A stretch of DNA of 19,863 bases, taken from assembly GCA_015661985.1 (NCBI GenBank), contig DQVB01000473.1, positions 1-19,863 on the forward strand, written 5' to 3'. Within the stretch, counting starts at the first letter, position 1. Every line of letters begins with the position of its first letter. A program made the position numbers and the translations under genes. This stretch comes from Planctomycetota bacterium (GTDB taxonomy: Bacteria > Planctomycetota > Planctomycetia > Pirellulales > Thermoguttaceae). This document shows, one piece after another, positions 8,500 to 16,416 of this stretch. The notes under the pieces were generated by a model. It ran no database searches. It saw nothing but the letters and a program-made list of their open reading frames with translations, and was not told the DNA's origin.

Positions 8500-10641
8500 T
8501 CATTCCCGGTAAAACCGGTTGGCCACCACATGCTCGGCGCCCAAAATGAGGGCGACGAGCAGGATGAGCAGGGCAAACAGTTCGTGGCCCACGCGGCCTC
8601 GGCTCATCTGCTGATCCAGGTCCTCGCGGTCCTGTGTCAGCTGGACGGGTAGCCCCCCGAGGACCTGCTCCAGCTGTTCCGGGGCAATCCGCTCCAAGCT
8701 GGTCTGCCGTGGATCCATGTTCACGCTGAAACCTCGGTCCACGCCCGAGGCCGTGCCCCCGGCGCGGATGCGGTAGTTGCCCACGTTGTCTGTGGCTGCC
8801 ACCACCAAAGCCCGTTGCTTCAGGTCCGGGGTCAACCGCATCTCCATCGCCTCGGGGCTGTCCAGGATCGACAGCGCATAGGAACGGTACGTAGCCCCAG
8901 GGTCCAGCGGCAGGATGGCAGTCTCCCCGGCGTAATAGTTGAGCTTCACGTCGGTGCTGCCCACCAGGTGCAGCACGATGCCGTTGACGAGCATCACGGC
9001 CAGGCCCGAATCGTCGTAGGGCCACAGGTTCCACGGATCCTGGCTCGACTGGACCGAAACCGGCGTGGTCACGGTCACCGAGCGGCCGCCGCCCACGACG
9101 CGCTCCAGGATGGCGGGAGAGCCGTTTGAATAGTTGGCCACCACGTGGACGCCCTTGGCCAGGCTGCCCAATTGCCAATAGCGGAACACGGCCAACACTT
9201 CCCAGGGGATGTCCGGCCCCAGGCCTCGGAAAACGGACAGGATGGGATGGTCCAGCCTTTCCGGGCGCAGGTACATGCTCCCCTCCGGGGCCATCAGCTT
9301 GTTCAGCAGCGGAGCCGGCAAGAGCTCCTGGGCCTTCGGGTGGTTGAATGGTTCGGCATGGGTGGCCCCCGGGCCCAAGAAGATACCCAAACCATGGCCG
9401 TCGGCCGTGTAGTTGGTCAGTTTCTGCCAGACGGCCGGCTCCAGGGCGCGGGGATCGACCAGGCACACGGCGGCGTATTGCTCGAGGGGTTCTGAATCGA
9501 GTCGCCCCAGGCTGCTCAGTTGGCAATCGAACCGGGCCCGGCCGCTGCGCGCCAGGCCGCTGGGGGCGAGCATTTCGGCCAAGATGCGGCCATGCCGCTC
9601 GGGCGCACCCGGCGCGGCGATCAGCACCCGCCAGGGCCGTTTGACCTCCACGGTGAAATAGCGCCGGTTATCACAGGCCAGGCCGTCCTGGCCCATTAGC
9701 TGCACGTAGCCTTGATAGGTCCCCACGCTCAAGGCCCGAGTCAGGAATTCCACCGCCTGGGTCCGACCCGGCTGGAGGGACACGAGCTTTTCACTCCGCT
9801 TTTGCCAACCGCCCTCCGGATCGAGCATGTGGAGCTCCACGGTTCGCTCCACCGGCGGCCCCACGTGATAGACATCCGTTTCGATGCGCAGAGGGCTGCG
9901 GTTGGCCAGCGTTTGACCGGAGAGCCGCAGCGGACCGAGGCCCGAGTTGACCGGCTCGGGCACTCCCACATCGATCACATAGATGCCCAGATCCGAAAAT
10001 CGCCCGGCTCGTGCGGCCAGCCGCTGGCCCGTGCCCTCGGGCCAGGCCACCTCGGCCATGTCCGTCAGCACGTAGACTTCCTTGCGCGCCAGTTGGCTCG
10101 ACTCCAGCACGCGGAGGGCCTCTTCCATCGCCGAGGGCAGCGGCCGCACCACGGCCGCCGTCTGGAGCATCTCGATCCGATGCCGCGCCGCACCCCGGTC
10201 CACTTGGAAGGCCCCCGGCCCGGGACGGCTGTCCAGCACCGCCACTTGGCTGCCTTCCGGCAGCCGGCCCACCAGCCACAGGCCCCATTGACGGGCTACC
10301 TCCAAGCGCGACTGGTTCCGGTGCCGGTAGTCCATCCGCATCGAGCTGTCGAAAACCAGGGCAGCGGCCACGGGTGCATCCCGAGACCCCACGGCACCGC
10401 CGAACTTCACGCTGGGGCGGGCCATGGCCAACGCCAGCAGGGCGATGGCAGCGGCGCGCAGCACGAGCAGCAGCCAATGCCTGAGCCGCAGCCGTCGCCG
10501 GTTCACTTCGTGCCGCCGCTCGACGAAGCGAAGGGCCGGGAACTCGAAGTACCGCGGCCGCTGCCGCATCACCAGATGCAGCACAATGGGCACCACGATC
10601 AAGGCGGTGCCGGCCAGCAGCAACGGATTGACGAATGTCAC
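8500..10641 (-). CDS. BatA-like membrane protein with N-terminal double-helix domain and VWA domain
   Basis: The start is GTG at 10641. The N-terminus (FVNPLLLAGTALIVVPIVLHL) and a second helix at about 55-75 match the N-terminal double-transmembrane 'aerotolerance regulator' domain of BatA-like proteins, and this match supports the GTG. A VWA domain follows at about 92-225; its first metal motif is DSSMR at 98-102 rather than DxSxS, with a later LTD at 192-194. Long beta-rich regions come next, including an amidotransferase-like section (about 335-430), and a final transmembrane helix at about 688-707. The C-terminus ends YRE and the next gene begins 4 bp later, so the two are translated together. 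In other bacteria Bat proteins work with MoxR ATPases at the cell envelope. The exact function here is not known. Confidence 0.87.
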   Translation of the reverse strand: MTFVNPLLLAGTALIVVPIVLHLVMRQRPRYFEFPALRFVERRHEVNRRRLRLRHWLLLVLRAAAIALLALAMARPSVKFGGAVGSRDAPVAAALVFDSSMRMDYRHRNQSRLEVARQWGLWLVGRLPEGSQVAVLDSRPGPGAFQVDRGAARHRIEMLQTAAVVRPLPSAMEEALRVLESSQLARKEVYVLTDMAEVAWPEGTGQRLAARAGRFSDLGIYVIDVGVPEPVNSGLGPLRLSGQTLANRSPLRIETDVYHVGPPVERTVELHMLDPEGGWQKRSEKLVSLQPGRTQAVEFLTRALSVGTYQGYVQLMGQDGLACDNRRYFTVEVKRPWRVLIAAPGAPERHGRILAEMLAPSGLARSGRARFDCQLSSLGRLDSEPLEQYAAVCLVDPRALEPAVWQKLTNYTADGHGLGIFLGPGATHAEPFNHPKAQELLPAPLLNKLMAPEGSMYLRPERLDHPILSVFRGLGPDIPWEVLAVFRYWQLGSLAKGVHVVANYSNGSPAILERVVGGGRSVTVTTPVSVQSSQDPWNLWPYDDSGLAVMLVNGIVLHLVGSTDVKLNYYAGETAILPLDPGATYRSYALSILDSPEAMEMRLTPDLKQRALVVAATDNVGNYRIRAGGTASGVDRGFSVNMDPRQTSLERIAPEQLEQVLGGLPVQLTQDREDLDQQMSRGRVGHELFALLILLVALILGAEHVVANRFYRE

Positions 10642-10677
10642 GGCCTTCGACCTTCGGCGTCCAAATGGCCCTGCCCA

Positions 10678-10886
10678 ATTGTACGACAGACGGCCCGCGG
10701 AAAATCCGAAATACGAAGCACCAAAGCGCGAAACAAGCCCGAAGCCCGAAATTCAAATGTCCCCAACGTCCCGGTGCACCGCCATATGCTGCGCCGCAAC
10801 CGGCGGATAGCAGCCGGTCTTTTTGTCATTGGAGTTTCGGACATTCGGATTTGTTTCGACATTCGGATCTAGACATTCGGATTTGG
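10678..10886 (-). repeat. Dispersed intergenic repeat, copy 2 (inverted relative to copy 1)
   Basis: Read on the minus strand, this contains three ATCCGAATGTC-like motifs, then CTCCAATGACAA, a variable GC-rich centre, CGTTGGGGACATTTGAATTT and TTTCCGCGGGCCGTCTGT. It is colinear with copy 1 at 370-545 but in opposite orientation. It fills the 278-bp gap between the DUF58 and BatA-like genes, which would otherwise be expected to lie close together. I see no gene in the gap. Confidence 0.75.
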
Positions 10887-10919
10887 CGTTCGCGGTGTCG
10901 CAGACTCGCGCACCGTGAA

Positions 10920-11816
10920 TCAGTAACGGGCTCGGCGGCTGATCAGATACTCGGTCAACGCCTTGTCGAACTGCATACTCGTATCCAGCGCCACATAGTC
11001 GATGCCGCATTGGAAGCATTCGCGGCGAAAGGTCGCCCGAAAGGCCTCCACTTCGGCCACGTACTCCGGCCGGAAATGATCGGCGTCCAACTGGAGCCGC
11101 TGCGAACTCTCCGGATCCTCCAGCTCCACCATCCCCTCGAAGGGGAACCGCACCTCGGCCTCGTCCAGGATATGGAACAGGATCACATCGTGTCCGGCGT
11201 GGCGCAACCGATGCAACGCATGGAACACCGGCTCCGGATCGGTCAACAAATCGGAGAAGATGATCACCAGGCTGGCGTGACGCAAAAGCGCGGCCAACTG
11301 GTTCAGGCCGGCCGCCACATCCGTCCGGCCCGCAGGCTGGAGGTTGGCCAACAGCGACAGCACCGTGGCCAGCTGGCCGCGCTTCGACTTGGGAGCCAGG
11401 CTGTGCCGGATCTTTTCGTCGAAGGTGACCAGTCCCACCGGGTCGTGCTGGTAGATCATCAGGTAGCACAGCGCGGCGGCCAGGCAGATGGCGTAGTCGA
11501 ACTTCGTCAGCTCCTGGCGGTAGGTGTAGCCCATCGAGCGACTCAGGTCCATGGCCAGATAGCCGGTGATGTTCGTCTCCGCCTCGAACTTCTTCACGTA
11601 ATACTTGTCCGTCTTGGCATAGACGAGCCAGTCGATGTGATGCGGATCGTCGCCTGGGGTGTACTTGCGGTGCTCGCTGAACTCCACCGAAAACCCCTGA
11701 AACGGACTGGCATGAAGCCCCTGCAAGAACGCCCGCACGATGAACTGGGCGCGCAGATCGAGTCGCTTGATCTGGCGGATCACCTCCGGTTTCAGGTATC
11801 GTTCGACCGAGGACAC
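10920..11816 (-). CDS. DUF58 domain protein (VWA-type)
   Basis: This 298-residue protein starts at GTG 11816; the N-terminus MSSVERYLKPEVIRQIKRLDLRA is normal for the family. It carries the DUF58 signature YTPGDDPHHIDW at 52-63. Unlike the two membrane VWA proteins downstream, it has a complete metal-ion-dependent adhesion site: DLSRS at 90-94, Thr165 in GRTD, and SD at 188-189. There are no clear transmembrane segments, so it is probably cytoplasmic or peripheral. DUF58 proteins almost always sit next to a MoxR ATPase, as here, and are thought to recognise or present the client of that ATPase. The client is unknown. The gaps on either side are long (200 and 278 bp) and hold dispersed repeats. 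No strong ribosome binding site is visible. Confidence 0.92.
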   Translation of the reverse strand: MSSVERYLKPEVIRQIKRLDLRAQFIVRAFLQGLHASPFQGFSVEFSEHRKYTPGDDPHHIDWLVYAKTDKYYVKKFEAETNITGYLAMDLSRSMGYTYRQELTKFDYAICLAAALCYLMIYQHDPVGLVTFDEKIRHSLAPKSKRGQLATVLSLLANLQPAGRTDVAAGLNQLAALLRHASLVIIFSDLLTDPEPVFHALHRLRHAGHDVILFHILDEAEVRFPFEGMVELEDPESSQRLQLDADHFRPEYVAEVEAFRATFRRECFQCGIDYVALDTSMQFDKALTEYLISRRARY

Positions 11817-11890
11817 GGCTGGTGGGCTCTCAAACTGTCACCTCGCGCGCACTGCACGCCTCAACCCGGGAGAACCACAAAGGCCGGAAG

Positions 11891-11981
11891 AATCCGAATG
11901 ACCAATGATCACGAGGCCAAAGCTGCTCCCCACCGGCGCCCGGCCATAGGTCCTTCGTGCTTCGTGCTTCGCCATTGGTCA
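11891..11981 (+). repeat. Diverged short repeat related to the ATCCGAATG family
   Basis: The segment begins AATCCGAATGACC, similar to the start of the longer repeats at 370 and 10886. It is bounded by a perfect 9-bp inverted repeat, TGACCAATG (11899-11907) and CATTGGTCA (11973-11981). It contains the direct doublet TTCGTGC-TTCGTGC. It lies in the 200-bp gap between the MoxR and DUF58 genes, in which I see no gene. Confidence 0.5.
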
Positions 11982-12016
11982 CTCCCTCGCCTTCTTCGGT
12001 GCGGCGCCGGCCCCTC

Positions 12017-13039
12017 CTAGTGTTCCAACTTGGGGATCGGCGGCGGGGGGATCTGGCGCAACAGCCGCTCGATCAGGTCTTCGTTGGTGACCCCTTCGGC
12101 CTGGGCCTGGAAATTGGTGCTGATCCGGTGTCGGAGCACGGGGATGGCGACTTTTTGCACATCCTCAATGGCCACCGCAAAGCGGCCGTCCATGGCGGCC
12201 AGGGCCTTGCCACCGTTGATCAGGAACTGGCCGGCCCGCGGACCCGCGCCCCAATCGACCAGCTCGCGCACGTACTCCGGGGCCGTAGGGTCCCGTGGCC
12301 GGGTTGCCCGCACCACGCGGGCCACATACTTCACGATGTACTGGCTTACGGCCACCGAGGAGACCAGCTTCTGGAGGTTCAAGATGGCTCGGCCCGAAAG
12401 CACCTTGCGTACCTCCACCTTTTCGCTCCGTGTGGTCGTGGCCAGAATCCGCTCCTCTTCTTCCGAGCTCGGGTAGTCGACTTTGATGTTGAACATGAAC
12501 CGGTCCAGCTGGGCCTCCGGGAGCGGATAGGTGCCCTCCTGTTCGATGGGATTCTGGGTGGCGATCGTGAAAAACGGCTCGGGCAGCGGATACGTCGTCT
12601 GGCCCACCGTCACCTCGCGCTCCTGCATCGCCTGCAACAACGCCGCCTGCGTCTTGGGCGGCGTACGGTTGATCTCATCGGCCAACAGGATATTGGTGAA
12701 GATGGGTCCTTCCACGAAACGGAAGTTCCGCCGCCCGTGTTCGTCCTCTTCCAACACGTTGGTGCCGGTGATGTCCGAAGGCATCAAGTCGGGGGTGAAC
12801 TGGATCCGCTTGAAACGGATGTCCAGGATCTGGGCCAACGTGCTGACCATCAGGGTCTTGGCCAGCCCGGGGACGCCCACTAGCAGGCAGTGGCCGCGGG
12901 TGAAGATGGCGGCAAAGATCTGTTCGATCACCTCCGCCTGGCCGACGATCACCTTCTGCAACTCCTCCTGCATCAGCCGCCGGTGGTGGCGGAATTCCTG
13001 AAGGACGTCGCCCAGACTGCGTGTTTTGGTCGTGCTCAA
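12017..13039 (-). CDS. MoxR family AAA+ ATPase
   Basis: This 340-residue protein has all core AAA+ motifs. These are Walker A GVPGLAKT (55-62), Walker B ILLADE (117-122), sensor 1 TQNP (161-164), an arginine-finger candidate in QLDRF (Arg180) and the MoxR-type sensor 2 region WGAGPRAG (Arg268). The start is TTG at 13039, preceded by AGGA about 9 bases upstream; no in-frame ATG exists until residue 23, which lies inside the conserved N-terminal helix. MoxR ATPases are cytoplasmic, ATP-driven chaperones that act with VWA proteins. The DUF58 and BatA-like genes follow on the same strand. It is probably the first gene of this operon, with a promoter in the region it shares with the divergent DUF4159 gene. 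Confidence 0.95.
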   Translation of the reverse strand: MSTTKTRSLGDVLQEFRHHRRLMQEELQKVIVGQAEVIEQIFAAIFTRGHCLLVGVPGLAKTLMVSTLAQILDIRFKRIQFTPDLMPSDITGTNVLEEDEHGRRNFRFVEGPIFTNILLADEINRTPPKTQAALLQAMQEREVTVGQTTYPLPEPFFTIATQNPIEQEGTYPLPEAQLDRFMFNIKVDYPSSEEEERILATTTRSEKVEVRKVLSGRAILNLQKLVSSVAVSQYIVKYVARVVRATRPRDPTAPEYVRELVDWGAGPRAGQFLINGGKALAAMDGRFAVAIEDVQKVAIPVLRHRISTNFQAQAEGVTNEDLIERLLRQIPPPPIPKLEH

Positions 13040-13493
13040 GGTCGGATCCTGTCTGCTCGCATCGCGGGTCAGTGGCTTTCAAGTGGCCTCGGGCTGCCGT
13101 GCGACGTGGCGTTCGCCGTCGGCCCAGCGCCCGGGGAAGCGTCTACAGCGCTTTTATACCGCGCACGGTTGGAGATTTCCGCGCTGGACCTGGGAAGAGC
13201 TCGACACGCAGAAAACCCAAGCCGTTTCGCGTATATTGTATCGCTGGCAGGTCCCCGAGCCCACTCGCCGGCCGAGGCCGGCGTGTCTGGCTCAAGCCCA
13301 GGGCCCTGGTAGACTGAGAGAGTGTATCTCAGAGTGGCCAAGATCCTATCTTCGGGGGGGCAAAGCTCCTGCTGAGCCCTGAAATGGCGACCTTTCCGCC
13401 CAAGCCTGCCGGGCCGGAGCCTCGCCCTCCCGGTTTTGAGATGGGTTCTTCGGACAGGTCAGGCGTTTTTCTTTGGAGCCGGGGAGGCCGGCC
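13040..13493. other. Divergent intergenic region between the MoxR and DUF4159 genes
   Basis: This stretch of about 450 bp should hold promoters for both divergent transcription units. The least GC-rich part is around 13150-13245 and includes TTTATA at 13153-13158 and GCGTATATTGTATC around 13230; either could be a -10 region, but neither has a clear partner. The right half carries a dispersed repeat, listed separately. No credible gene, RNA or terminator is visible. Confidence 0.4.
13352..13440 (-). repeat. Dispersed repeat of the 'GEAPA...GSAGA' type
   Basis: One arm reads GGGCAAAGCTCCTGCTGAGCC (plus strand, about 13358-13378). The other reads GAGGGCGAGGCTCCGGCCCG (minus strand, about 13411-13430). 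Together they form an imperfect inverted repeat around a GAAATGG...CCTTTCCG centre. A chance minus-strand frame across it gives peptides with GEAPA and GSAGA, which I recognise as translations of a very abundant intergenic repeat in planctomycete genomes. Copy number in this genome cannot be seen from the window. Confidence 0.6.
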
Positions 13494-15860
13494 ATGGAGC
13501 GACCACTGGCCCGGAAGACGATTTGCGTTTTGCTGGTTGCGCTGTTTGGGTCGACTGCGCGGGCTGAGATTACCGCGGAACAGGTGCGCCAGGCGATCCA
13601 GAAGGGGGTGACGTTTTTGAAGCGCAACCAGACGGCCAGCGGCAGCTGGGGGGAAGTGGTCCAACATCCCGGCGGGTTGACGGCCCTGTGTACGCTGGCC
13701 CTTCTCACTGCCGGGGTCCAGCCCGGGGACGAGCATTTGGACAAGGCACTGGCCTATCTGAACAAGAAAACCCCGGACGAGATGCGTTCCACCTACGCGG
13801 TGGCCCTGCAAACGATGGTCTTCTGCAAGGCCGATCCGCGACGATACGCCGCCCAGATCACCCGCAACGTCCGCTGGCTGGAGAACACTCAGGTACGAGA
13901 GGACGAACACACCGCCGGCGCATGGGGATACGGGCGGGGGGGCGCCTCGGTGGACAATTCCAACTCCCAGTTCGCCCTCTTAGCCCTTTACGAAGCCGAA
14001 CGGGCCGGCGCCACGGTGGATCCCCGCACGTTGCGGTTGGCCAAGGCCTACTGGGAGAACTGCCAAAACGAAGATGGTTCGTGGGGCTATAACCCCGGCC
14101 ACCGCTCGGGCACGGGCAGCATGACGTGCGCCGGGATCGGCTCGCTGGTCATCACCTCCGACATGATTGGCCAGCTGGACGCCCAGGTGGTGGGGGACCG
14201 GATCATCTGCTGCGGGAAGGCGGAGGGGGGTGTCCACGGCGTCCAGCGCGGGCTGCAGTGGCTGGGATCCCATTTCGCCATCACCCATAACCCCAACGAT
14301 CCCGGCGGCATGTGGTTGCTGTACTACTTGTACGGCGTGGAACGGGTGGGCCGCCTCACCGCCCAGCGGTTCATCGGCGGCCGCGATTGGTACCGCGAAG
14401 GGGCCGAACACCTGGTGCGCGAACAGATCGGGCTGACCGGCAGTTGGCGAGGCACGGGGCTGTACGAGGCCGACGAGCGGATCGCCACCGCCCTGGCCCT
14501 CCTCTTCCTCTCCAAAGGCCGCCTGCCGGTAGCGGTGGCCAAGCTGAAACACACCGGTGATGATTGGAATCGCCACCGCCACGACGTGCACAACCTGACC
14601 CGCTACGTCGAATCACGCTGGCGACTGGACCTCACCTGGCAAGTGGTCGATCTGGACAAGGCCACCGTGGATGACCTGGTCCAGTCGCCTGTGCTCTACT
14701 ATTGCGGCCGGACCGACCCGCTGCCGCGATCGGCGGCCGCGACGGAGGCCCTGGTGAAAAAACTGCGCGGCTATCTGGATCGCGGCGGGTTTCTGTTCGC
14801 CGAAGCCTACTGCGATGGCGTGGGCTTCGATCACGGATTCCGCGAGCTGATGAAACGCGTGTTTCCCGAGAAAGAATATCGACTGCGTCTGCTGCCAGCC
14901 GAACACCCGATTTGGCGCATGGAGGAAAGGATCGACCCCCGGTTGACCAAGCCGCTGTGGGGCATCGATTTCGGCTGCCGCACCAGCGTGGTCTATTGCC
15001 CGCCCGATGCGAGCGGCGGGCTGCCCCAGTCGCTTTCCTGCCTGTGGGAACTGGCCAGGCCCGGCCGCGGCATCCAGTACAGCCCGGCTGTCCAAGCCAA
15101 GATCAACGCCGGCCTGTCCCTGGGGATCAACGTGCTGGCCTACGCCACGAACCGCCAATTGCAATCCAAGGAGGTGGCCTTTGACCGGCGCCCTGAACCG
15201 TCCGGCCCGAGCGGTGGAGGCCGGCGTGGCCGCCTGCGTATCGCCAATCTGCGCCACCCCGGCGGATGCCACGCCGCACCGCGGGCCGTCGCCAACCTGC
15301 TGGATGCCGCGGCCGCCGAACTGGGTATCCGCACCTCCTCGGAGGTGGACGAAATCGCCATCACCGACGAGGCGCTGTTCGATTACCATCTGGTCTTCAT
15401 GCACGGCCGTAATGCCTTCCGATTGACACCCGCGGAACGCCAGCAATTGAAAACCTTCATCCAGCGCGGCGGCCTGGTCCTGGCCAACTCGATCTGTGCC
15501 AGCCCTATGTTCACCCAATCCTTCCGTCGCGAAATGGAACTGATCTTCCCCGATCATCCGCTGGAACTGATCCCGCCCGATGACCCCTTGCTGACGCCCA
15601 CTTACGGCGGTTTTGACCTGTCGACCGTCACGCGCCGCGATCCGCAATCGGGCGACGAGGGGCCGCTGGAAGACGTGCTCCGCCGAGTGCCTCCGGAGCT
15701 GGAAGGCATCAAACTGAACGGCCGCTATGGGGTGATTTTCTCCCGCTACGATCTGAGCTGCGCGCTGGAAAAACATGACTCGCCCGAATGCCAAGGCTAC
15801 GTGCGCCAAGACGCCGCCCGCATTGGCCTGAACGTGGTCCTCTACGCGCTGCAGCAATGA
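13494..15860 (+). CDS. Exported protein with terpenoid-cyclase-like repeats and two DUF4159 domains
   Basis: The ATG at 13494 has an excellent ribosome binding site (GGGGAGG, 6 bases upstream). It yields 788 residues with a signal peptide ending STARA (residues 20-24); an earlier in-frame TTG is not needed. Residues about 27-345 form an alpha/alpha-toroid of the prenyltransferase/squalene-oxidase repeat type, marked by GSWG (50-53), GAWGYG (142-147), GSWGYN (195-200) and GSWRG (316-320). I see no DxDD catalytic motif, so cyclase activity is doubtful. Two DUF4159 domains follow, about 397-555 (LYYCGRTD, GYLDRGGFLFAEAYC) and 580-788 (LRIANLRHPGG, TFIQRGGLVLANSIC). DUF4159 has an amidotransferase-like fold and often occurs beside MoxR/VWA operons, as here. 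The protein is probably periplasmic. Its binding partner or substrate is unknown. Confidence 0.9.
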   Translation: MERPLARKTICVLLVALFGSTARAEITAEQVRQAIQKGVTFLKRNQTASGSWGEVVQHPGGLTALCTLALLTAGVQPGDEHLDKALAYLNKKTPDEMRSTYAVALQTMVFCKADPRRYAAQITRNVRWLENTQVREDEHTAGAWGYGRGGASVDNSNSQFALLALYEAERAGATVDPRTLRLAKAYWENCQNEDGSWGYNPGHRSGTGSMTCAGIGSLVITSDMIGQLDAQVVGDRIICCGKAEGGVHGVQRGLQWLGSHFAITHNPNDPGGMWLLYYLYGVERVGRLTAQRFIGGRDWYREGAEHLVREQIGLTGSWRGTGLYEADERIATALALLFLSKGRLPVAVAKLKHTGDDWNRHRHDVHNLTRYVESRWRLDLTWQVVDLDKATVDDLVQSPVLYYCGRTDPLPRSAAATEALVKKLRGYLDRGGFLFAEAYCDGVGFDHGFRELMKRVFPEKEYRLRLLPAEHPIWRMEERIDPRLTKPLWGIDFGCRTSVVYCPPDASGGLPQSLSCLWELARPGRGIQYSPAVQAKINAGLSLGINVLAYATNRQLQSKEVAFDRRPEPSGPSGGGRRGRLRIANLRHPGGCHAAPRAVANLLDAAAAELGIRTSSEVDEIAITDEALFDYHLVFMHGRNAFRLTPAERQQLKTFIQRGGLVLANSICASPMFTQSFRREMELIFPDHPLELIPPDDPLLTPTYGGFDLSTVTRRDPQSGDEGPLEDVLRRVPPELEGIKLNGRYGVIFSRYDLSCALEKHDSPECQGYVRQDAARIGLNVVLYALQQ

Positions 15861-16206
15861 GGCTGTGAGCGAGTAGCGAAGGCTCCCGCGCCCGGTGCGG
15901 CCCGGGGCTGCAGCCAGACTCGACCCCAGCGTTGCCAACCGACGGGGTAGGATGGACATTCCCCTCCGCCATAAGTGGCGTAAGACGCGCAGGAACCCGA
16001 GCATCGCAGATGTCATAAGATGTGAGTTTTGCCGCGCCGGCCGGGCTCGCCGGTCGAGCCCGTGATTGACGGGCAAGAATGCCCATCCTGCGTTTCCTTC
16101 CTGCGACGTTGGGCTCGAAGGACTGTTGACCGAGCGATCCGGATGCGCCACGATGGCGTGGGGGAACGTTTGATGTAGGTTGTTGCTTGCCTGGGAGGAC
16201 GGCCAC
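15861..16206. other. Intergenic region 3' of the DUF4159 gene
   Basis: Of these 346 bp, 201 are the dispersed element at 15919-16119. The 58 bp before it are GC-rich with no clear terminator. The 87 bp after it lead to the small membrane protein gene and contain its ribosome binding site GGGAGGA at 16193-16199. No other gene is visible. Confidence 0.5.
15919..16119. repeat. 201-bp terminal-inverted-repeat element, copy A ('MGILARQS' type)
   Basis: The ends are imperfect inverted repeats of about 42 bp (26 of 42 positions match by hand) that contain AGGATGG(A/G)CATT. A second copy of identical length lies in direct orientation at 17540-17740. The two align without gaps and match at about 149 of 201 positions by hand count; the best conserved part includes GACGGGCAAGAATGCCCATC. 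The minus-strand chance translation gives RRMGILARQS. No transposase is encoded, so this looks like a small non-autonomous (MITE-like) element. Confidence 0.75.
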
Positions 16207-16416
16207 ATGAATGCTCCTGTGGAAAAGCCAGTGGATCCGTTGTGGCTGGCGGAGTTTTCCTGCTGGACGATGGTCGCCTTGGCCCCGCTGTTGTATTGGG
16301 TCAACGGCCCGGCCGTGTCGGTCGATCAATTGGTCGTGCGCTGTGTGGTATTCGGCTCGGCTTTGGCCGGCGGAATTGGGCTGCGGGTGTACAAGACCCT
16401 GCGGCGCCGCGGATGA
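16207..16416 (+). CDS. Small two-helix membrane protein
   Basis: The ATG at 16207 is preceded by a strong ribosome binding site, GGGAGGA at 16193-16199 with a 7-base spacer, which decides the start. The 69-residue product has two predicted transmembrane helices (about 14-32, FSCWTMVALAPLLYWV; about 42-60, LVVRCVVFGSALAGGIGL) and ends in the basic tail KTLRRRG. I do not recognise the family. The stop overlaps the ATG of the next frame (ATGA), a layout typical of coupled genes, but the next gene is broken. It lies between the two 201-bp repeat copies. The good ribosome binding site and clean topology support a real gene, but with no recognised homologue it remains tentative. Confidence 0.6.
   Translation: MNAPVEKPVDPLWLAEFSCWTMVALAPLLYWVNGPAVSVDQLVVRCVVFGSALAGGIGLRVYKTLRRRG

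Noticed and set aside
6672..8549. A 625-codon open frame on the plus strand opposite the VWA/amidotransferase-like gene
   Set aside because: It is antisense to a gene with recognisable domains. Its His/Gln/Gly-rich composition is typical of GC-rich mirror frames and shows no motif.
13026..13382. A 118-codon plus-strand frame in the MoxR/DUF4159 intergenic region
   Set aside because: It starts inside the MoxR gene on the opposite strand, has no motif, and ends within a dispersed repeat.
14613..16304. A 563-codon open frame on the minus strand opposite the DUF4159 gene and through the first 201-bp repeat
   Set aside because: It is a mirror frame of a well-supported gene, and its N-terminal part is a translation of the dispersed repeat.
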